Notes under the pieces: model-generated
What the model was told of the DNA's origin: nothing
Database searches by the model: none
Seen by the model: the letters and a program-made list of their open reading frames with translations, nothing else
Program-made: the position numbers and the translations under genes
Source: a virus
Length of the DNA: 25,678 nucleotides
IMG/VR virus record: IMGVR_UViG_3300040787_000029
Location: 1 to 25,678 of that record
Direction: 5' to 3' (one strand)
Part shown: one piece after another, positions 21,684-25,678 of the stretch
Layout: each line of letters starts with the position of its first letter
How positions within the stretch are numbered: the first letter of the stretch is position 1

Positions 21684-22190
21684 ATGGCACGTTTCGACAC
21701 CGCCTTTGACGCCGCCGGCATCGAGCCCACCACCGCCTACGAGATCCTGCCCGCGGGCCAGTATCGCGCCCAGATCGTCGAGAGCGAGATGCGCGTCACG
21801 AAGAACGGGATGGGGAAGTATCTCTGGCTGATGCTCGACATCCTCGAGGGGCCGCAGCAGGGCCGCAAGGTCTTCGACCAGCTGAACCTGGTGAACGCCA
21901 ACCCGACCACGGTCGAGATCGCGCAGCGCACGCTGTCTGCGATCTGCCACGCCACGGGCAAGCTGCAGGTAAACGACAGCGAGGAGCTGCACCTGATCCC
22001 GATGACGATCCAGGTCGGCGTGAAGCCTCCGAAGGACGGCTACGGCGAGCGCAATACGATCCGCTACCTGGTGCCGGAGGCCCCGGCGCAGGCGACCCCG
22101 CCCAAGCCCGCCGCGACGCAGCCGGCCAGTGCGCCCGCGCAGTCGGCGCCCGCCCGCCCGGCCACCGCGCCCTGGAACCGCAAGAGCTGA
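21684..22190 (+). CDS. DUF669 protein (putative single-strand DNA-binding)
   Basis: Residues 1-130 fit DUF669: FDAAGIEPTTAYEILPAGQY, KNGMGKYLWLMLDILEGPQQ, GRKVFDQLNLVNANPTTVEI. The C-terminal 40 residues are a low-complexity Pro/Ala tail ending PWNRKS, as in single-strand-binding proteins. DUF669 proteins usually accompany Sak4-like ATPases and probably coat single-stranded DNA. An ATG preceded by AAAGGA sits 20 bases after the ATPase gene. Confidence 0.85.
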   Translation: MARFDTAFDAAGIEPTTAYEILPAGQYRAQIVESEMRVTKNGMGKYLWLMLDILEGPQQGRKVFDQLNLVNANPTTVEIAQRTLSAICHATGKLQVNDSEELHLIPMTIQVGVKPPKDGYGERNTIRYLVPEAPAQATPPKPAATQPASAPAQSAPARPATAPWNRKS

Positions 22191-22256
22191 CGCCCTCGGC
22201 CGCCGCGGGCTGAGACGCGCGGCGGCACGGACATCGCCAGACCTGAGAGACAGATC

Positions 22257-22622
22257 ATGACGAACACCACCGACGCGGCCTGCGCGGCCGCGAACGCCCC
22301 CGGCTTGCCCGACGACACCCGGCGCCTGATCGAGATCGAGGACGCCATCGCGAAGATCCGCACGCAGATCGCGACCGCCGATCTGACGCGGCAGCGGACG
22401 GCCAGGCCGATCGACCCCGACTGGTTTCACCGCGCGCGCACGGCGCTGCGCCATCTCAATCGCGAGCGCGCCGAGATCGTCGCCCGTCAGGGCGGCCGCC
22501 GCCGACGCGAACGGCTCAAGGACATGATCATCGCAGTCCTGCGCGAGCGCCACGACAGCGCCGCCTGGGCCGCTGTGCTGGCGGAAGCGCGGGCGCGGCT
22601 CGAGCGGGAGGAGGCATGCTGA
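22257..22622 (+). CDS. Hypothetical helical protein (121 aa)
   Basis: This is a charged, mostly helical protein with a basic centre (RARTALRHLNRERAEIVARQ, GGRRRRERLKDMII) and acidic ends. No catalytic motif is visible. It sits between the DUF669 and exonuclease genes, sharing one base with the latter. The basic patch hints at nucleic-acid contact. Family unknown. Confidence 0.65.
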   Translation: MTNTTDAACAAANAPGLPDDTRRLIEIEDAIAKIRTQIATADLTRQRTARPIDPDWFHRARTALRHLNRERAEIVARQGGRRRRERLKDMIIAVLRERHDSAAWAAVLAEARARLEREEAC

Positions 22623-23566
22623 TGGCCGATCTCCCCGAACCCCCGACGCCGACCCTCTCCGCGATCTACGCCTCCTTCGAGGCGCGGCAGGGCGACGGCT
22701 TCCGCGACCACCTCGGCGCCTCGCTGATCGGCAAGTCCTGCGCCCGCGCGCTCTGGTATGACTTCCGCTGGGCGACGCCCGCGCGGCACACGGGCCGCAT
22801 CCTGCGGCTGTTCGAGACCGGCCAGTTGGAAGAGGCCCGGCTCGTGCGCGACCTGCGCGCGACCGGCGCCACGGTGCTGGAGGTCGATCCCGAGACCGGG
22901 CGGCAGTTCCGCGTCGAGGCGCATGGCGGGCATTTCGGCGGCTCGCTTGACGCCGTCGCTCTCGGCCTGCTCGAGGCGCCGAAGACCTGGCACGTCGTCG
23001 AGTTCAAGACGCATTCCGCGAAGAGCTTCGCCGAGCTGGTCGCCAAGGGCGTTGGGCTCGCCAAGCCCCAGCACGCCGCGCAGATGCAAATCTACATGCA
23101 CCTGACCGGCATCACGCGAGCGCTCTACGTCGCGGTCTGCAAGGACACCGACGCGCTGCACATCGAGCGCGTCCATGCTGACCCCGACATGGGCGAGCGC
23201 CTGCTCGAGAAGGCGGGGCGGATCATCTTCGCCCAGCACCCGCCCGAGCGGATCAGCGCGGATCCCGCCTGGTTCGAGTGCCGGTTCTGCGACCACCACG
23301 GGCTCTGCCACGGTGAGGACGCCGCGGCTGTCACCTGCCGGTCCTGCCTGCATTCGACGCCCATTGAAGGCGGCTGGCACTGCGCGCGCCACGACCGGCT
23401 GCTCGACCCTTCCGACCAGCGCCGCGCGTGCCCCCGGCACCTGTTCATCCCCGATCTCGTCCCTGGCGAGGTGGCCGACGCAGGCGAGGACTTCGTCTCC
23501 TACCGCATGCGCGACGGCTCGGCCTGGACCAACGACGCCCGCGAAGAGGAGGCCGCCGCATGCTGA
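22622..23566 (+). CDS. Cas4-like PD-(D/E)XK exonuclease with Fe-S cysteines
   Basis: This 314-residue nuclease has D110 (GGSLDAVAL), E127-F-K129 (WHVVEFKTHSAKSF) and the Q-x-x-x-Y motif at 154-158 (QMQIY), the RecB-type active site. C40 together with C220, C223 and C229 has the spacing of the four cysteines that hold a 4Fe-4S cluster in Cas4/AddB-type nucleases. A second Cys cluster (C239, C242, C254 and C273 or so) looks like a small zinc ribbon. It would process DNA ends for recombination during element replication. ATG 22622 shares a base with the preceding stop. ATG 22616 is also possible. Confidence 0.85.
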   Translation: MADLPEPPTPTLSAIYASFEARQGDGFRDHLGASLIGKSCARALWYDFRWATPARHTGRILRLFETGQLEEARLVRDLRATGATVLEVDPETGRQFRVEAHGGHFGGSLDAVALGLLEAPKTWHVVEFKTHSAKSFAELVAKGVGLAKPQHAAQMQIYMHLTGITRALYVAVCKDTDALHIERVHADPDMGERLLEKAGRIIFAQHPPERISADPAWFECRFCDHHGLCHGEDAAAVTCRSCLHSTPIEGGWHCARHDRLLDPSDQRRACPRHLFIPDLVPGEVADAGEDFVSYRMRDGSAWTNDAREEEAAAC

Positions 23567-25299
23567 CCCTGCGCCCCTACCAGCAGGCCGCGATCGCCTC
23601 GATCTACGGCTATTTCGAGAAGGAGAGCGGCAACCCGCTCGTCGTGATCCCCACGGCCGGCGGCAAGAGCCTCGTCATGGCCGCCTTCATCGACGGCGTG
23701 CTCAAGGCCTGGCCCGACCAGCGCGTGTTGGTCGTCACCCATGTCCGGGAGCTGATCGCGCAGAACCATGCCGAGATGCTGGGGCTCTGGCCCGAGGCGC
23801 CGGCGGGCATCTACTCGGCCGGGCTCGGCCGCCGCGACGCGCGGGCCCGGATCCTCTTCGCCGGCATCCAGTCGATCCACGACAAGGCGACGCGCATCGG
23901 CCATGCCGATCTGGTGCTGATCGACGAGGCCCATCTGATCCCCGGGCGGTCGAACACCATGTATCGCCGCTTCCTCACCGACCTGCAGGCGATCAACCCC
24001 GCGCTCAAGGTGATCGGGCTGACGGCGACGCCCTTCCGGCTCGACAGCGGCATGCTGCACGAGGGCGAGAACGCGCTCTTCACCGACATCGCCCACGAGG
24101 TGTCGGTCCGTGATCTGATCGATCAGGGCTATCTCTCCCCGCTCATCTCGAAGCAGACGCAGACCCGCCTCGATGTGACCGGCGTAGGATCGCGCGGCGG
24201 CGAGTTCATCGCGCGCGACCTCGAGGACGCGGTCGACCAGGACGCCATCACGCGTGCGGCCGTGGCCGAGGTGATCGCCCATGGCGAGACGCGCCGGTCC
24301 TGGCTCGCCTTCTGTTCCGGCGTGCGCCACGCCACCCATGTCGCCGAGGAGTTCCGCCGCCGCGGGGTCAGCTGCGCCACCATCTTCGGCAAAACGCCGA
24401 AGGGCGAACGTGACGCGATCATCGCCGCCTTCAAGCGCGGCGAGATCAGGGCGCTGGCCTCCATGGGCGTGCTGACGACGGGCTTCAACGCGCCAGCCGT
24501 GGACCTGATCGCCATGCTGCGGCCCACCAAGTCGGCCGGGCTCTATGTCCAGATGGCCGGTCGGGGCACGCGGCTCGCCAAGGGCAAGGAGAACTGCCTC
24601 GTTCTCGATTTCGCAGGCAATGTCCGCCGGCATGGCCCCATCGATCTGGTGCGGCCGAAACGGCCGGGCGGACCGGGCGACGGGCCGCCGCCCACGAAGA
24701 TCTGCCCGAAATGCGGGACCATCGTGGTCATCGCCGCGCTCGAATGCCCCGACTGCGGTTTCGAGTTCCCCGGCCGCGAGGTGAAGCTCGAGCCGACCGC
24801 CTCGACGCTGGAGGTGCTGTCCACCGGCAAGCCGCAATGGGTCGGCGTCACCGACGTGACCTACAGCCGCCATGAGAAGCGCGGCGGGCGGGTCTCGCTG
24901 AAGGTCACCTACCGCTGCGGGCTCGCCTTCCACACGGAATGGGTCTGCTTCGAGCACGACGGCTATCCACGCCGGAAGGCCGCGAGCTGGTGGCGCGAGC
25001 GGGTGCCCAAGCTGGAGGTGCCCGAGTCCGTCGATGAGGCGCTCATCCTGGCGGACCAACTGCGCCGTCCCACCGAGATCGCCGTCCGCCCCGCGGGTCG
25101 CTTCAACGAAATCACCGCCTACAGGTTCGCCCCATGCCTTACAGCCGTGCCGGGCTCTGCGCCGTCTGCCACCGAGAACCCCGCGGCTGGGGCTGGTTCG
25201 ACGCGCGCTTCCGCGTCGCCGACCCGCGGCGCGACACGAGCCGCAGAGACCTCTGCAGCCGGGTTTGCCAGGACATCTGCCACCGGAGGTCGGGCATGA
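23560..25299 (+). CDS. SF2 DEAH-box helicase with C-terminal zinc ribbon
   Basis: This 579-residue helicase shows Q-motif-like LRPYQQAA (4-11), motif I PTAGGKS (31-37), motif II DEAH (122-125), motif III GLTATPFR (153-160) and motif VI QMAGRGTR (331-338). A zinc ribbon follows with C382, C385, C396 and C399. It probably unwinds DNA for replication restart or recombination. The last 55 residues are Ala/Ser/Thr-rich and lie in the region that also encodes the next protein in another frame. The ancestral stop was probably near 25133, so that tail looks like accidental read-through. ATG 23560 overlaps the exonuclease stop. Confidence 0.88.
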   Translation: MLTLRPYQQAAIASIYGYFEKESGNPLVVIPTAGGKSLVMAAFIDGVLKAWPDQRVLVVTHVRELIAQNHAEMLGLWPEAPAGIYSAGLGRRDARARILFAGIQSIHDKATRIGHADLVLIDEAHLIPGRSNTMYRRFLTDLQAINPALKVIGLTATPFRLDSGMLHEGENALFTDIAHEVSVRDLIDQGYLSPLISKQTQTRLDVTGVGSRGGEFIARDLEDAVDQDAITRAAVAEVIAHGETRRSWLAFCSGVRHATHVAEEFRRRGVSCATIFGKTPKGERDAIIAAFKRGEIRALASMGVLTTGFNAPAVDLIAMLRPTKSAGLYVQMAGRGTRLAKGKENCLVLDFAGNVRRHGPIDLVRPKRPGGPGDGPPPTKICPKCGTIVVIAALECPDCGFEFPGREVKLEPTASTLEVLSTGKPQWVGVTDVTYSRHEKRGGRVSLKVTYRCGLAFHTEWVCFEHDGYPRRKAASWWRERVPKLEVPESVDEALILADQLRRPTEIAVRPAGRFNEITAYRFAPCLTAVPGSAPSATENPAAGAGSTRASASPTRGATRAAETSAAGFARTSATGGRA

Positions 25300-25520
25300 T
25301 CGATCCGACCCCCAATGAGACGGCGGCCATGGTCGAGGGCGGCAAGGCCGGCGGCGCCTATCTCGATAGCCTCGGCCGGACCGATCTCGCTCTGCTGAGC
25401 GAGGAGGAGTGGGACACCTTCGTCGAGGTGATCGTCACCGGCTACTGCGACCACCTGCGCGATCTGGCGGCGAAGGACCGCGCCCGGCTCGACGGCATGA
25501 TCCCGGAGGTGCCCTTCTGA
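25134..25520 (+). CDS. Cys-rich DUF6511-like protein
   Basis: The first 50 residues form a small zinc-finger-like unit (LCAVCHREPRGWGWFDARFR, then DLCSRVCQDICHRR). The rest is the helical IDPTPNETAAMVEGGKAGGA, SEEEWDTFVEVIVTGYCDHL and RDLAAKDRARLDGM. This matches the DUF6511 family from memory, found in the same prophage operons. Its 5-prime 166 bases overlap the helicase tail in a different frame. The Cys spacing argues that this frame is the functional one. Exact role unknown. Confidence 0.72.
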   Translation: MPYSRAGLCAVCHREPRGWGWFDARFRVADPRRDTSRRDLCSRVCQDICHRRSGMIDPTPNETAAMVEGGKAGGAYLDSLGRTDLALLSEEEWDTFVEVIVTGYCDHLRDLAAKDRARLDGMIPEVPF

Positions 25521-25678
25521 TGGCGAACACCTCGTGGATGGCGCGCGTGGGCGCGCGTCTCGTGACCAACGGCTACGCGATCCTGCCGATCGCGCCCGGC
25601 ACCAAGAAACCCGGCCAGTTCGCCCGCGCGGCCTGGCACGACTACCCGCAGTGGAACAGGCATGCGAGCCGCGCCACG
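25520..25678 (+). CDS. Primase-polymerase N-terminus (partial, runs off window)
   Basis: The ORF starts at ATG 25520 sharing one base with the preceding stop. The first 53 residues are MANTSWMARVGARLVTNGYA followed by ILPIAPGTKKPG and WHDYPQWNRHA. The NGYAILPIAPGTKKPG opening is typical of bifunctional primase-polymerase (prim-pol) proteins that start replication in phages and plasmids. The catalytic residues lie beyond the window, so activity cannot be judged. Confidence 0.72.
   Translation, partial: MANTSWMARVGARLVTNGYAILPIAPGTKKPGQFARAAWHDYPQWNRHASRAT

Larger units (their letters stand above)
20209..25678 (+). mobile_element. Phage-type replication and recombination operon (partial)
   Basis: Nine co-oriented, mostly overlapping genes encode an AlpA-like HTH, a Sak4-like ATPase, DUF669, a Cas4-like exonuclease, an SF2 helicase, a Cys-rich protein and the start of a primase-polymerase. 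This gene set is that of early regions in alphaproteobacterial prophages and related elements. The element continues beyond the right edge. Its left boundary is not visible and may lie as far left as the tRNA fragment. Confidence 0.7.

Noticed and set aside
23500-25059. Long minus-strand open frame opposite the helicase
   Set aside because: It is a shadow of a GC-rich coding region, with no motifs and an unnatural composition.

Overview
The window is GC-rich throughout and reads as an alphaproteobacterial, probably Rhodobacterales-like, mobile-element and defence region. This rests on the base composition, several phage-type families common in that order, an initiator-type tRNA-Met fragment, and a GTTC-N7-GTTC motif of the kind LexA binds in Alphaproteobacteria. 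No ordinary housekeeping gene is present.

Layout. (1) Positions 1-3214 hold a tightly overlapping minus-strand operon of phage or integrative-element genes: an AlpA-type HTH protein, several small proteins (two of them tiny membrane proteins), a J-domain protein, a replication-initiator-like HTH protein with iteron-like repeats inside its gene, and a DUF6362-like protein. (2) Positions 3215-5819 hold the recombination control region: an SOS-box promoter, a possible 13-codon leader, an excisionase-like gene starting at TTG, and a convergent tyrosine integrase. GGTGGCA repeats lie on both sides. (3) Positions 5820-10977 are cargo: an XRE/ImmA metalloprotease coupled to a DUF4411 PIN protein (toxin-antitoxin-like), then a McrB-McrC type IV restriction pair. 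(4) Positions 11240-11288 carry the 3-prime part of a tRNA-Met gene (anticodon arm to CCA), the signature of an attachment site. Short repeats with an 11-bp period lie on both sides. The simplest reading is that an integrative element ends here.

(5) Positions 11646-15361 encode what looks like one large protein of about 1,240 residues with a C-terminal PD-(D/E)XK nuclease, now split by a one-base shift at a four-base homopolymer. (6) Positions 15425-19107 form a divergent module. An XRE repressor and a HELGH-type ImmA protease (plus a possible 46-residue coupled ORF) face two overlapping genes of 407 and 312 residues that I do not recognise. The shared intergenic region holds two clear palindromes whose centres are 50 bp apart. 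This is the best candidate for an undescribed system. (7) Positions 19299-19847 hold an orphan gene followed by two strong terminators.

(8) From 20209 to the window end runs a plus-strand phage-type DNA-replication and recombination operon: AlpA-like HTH, a 161-residue protein, a Sak4/RecA-like ATPase, DUF669, a 121-residue protein, a Cas4-like Fe-S exonuclease, an SF2 helicase with a zinc ribbon, a Cys-rich DUF6511-like protein, and the start of a primase-polymerase.

The two phage-like modules point in opposite directions and enclose a defence-rich middle. This suggests two elements side by side, possibly sharing the tRNA-Met target, with their defence genes next to the junction. Family names come from motif recognition only, since no search was run.
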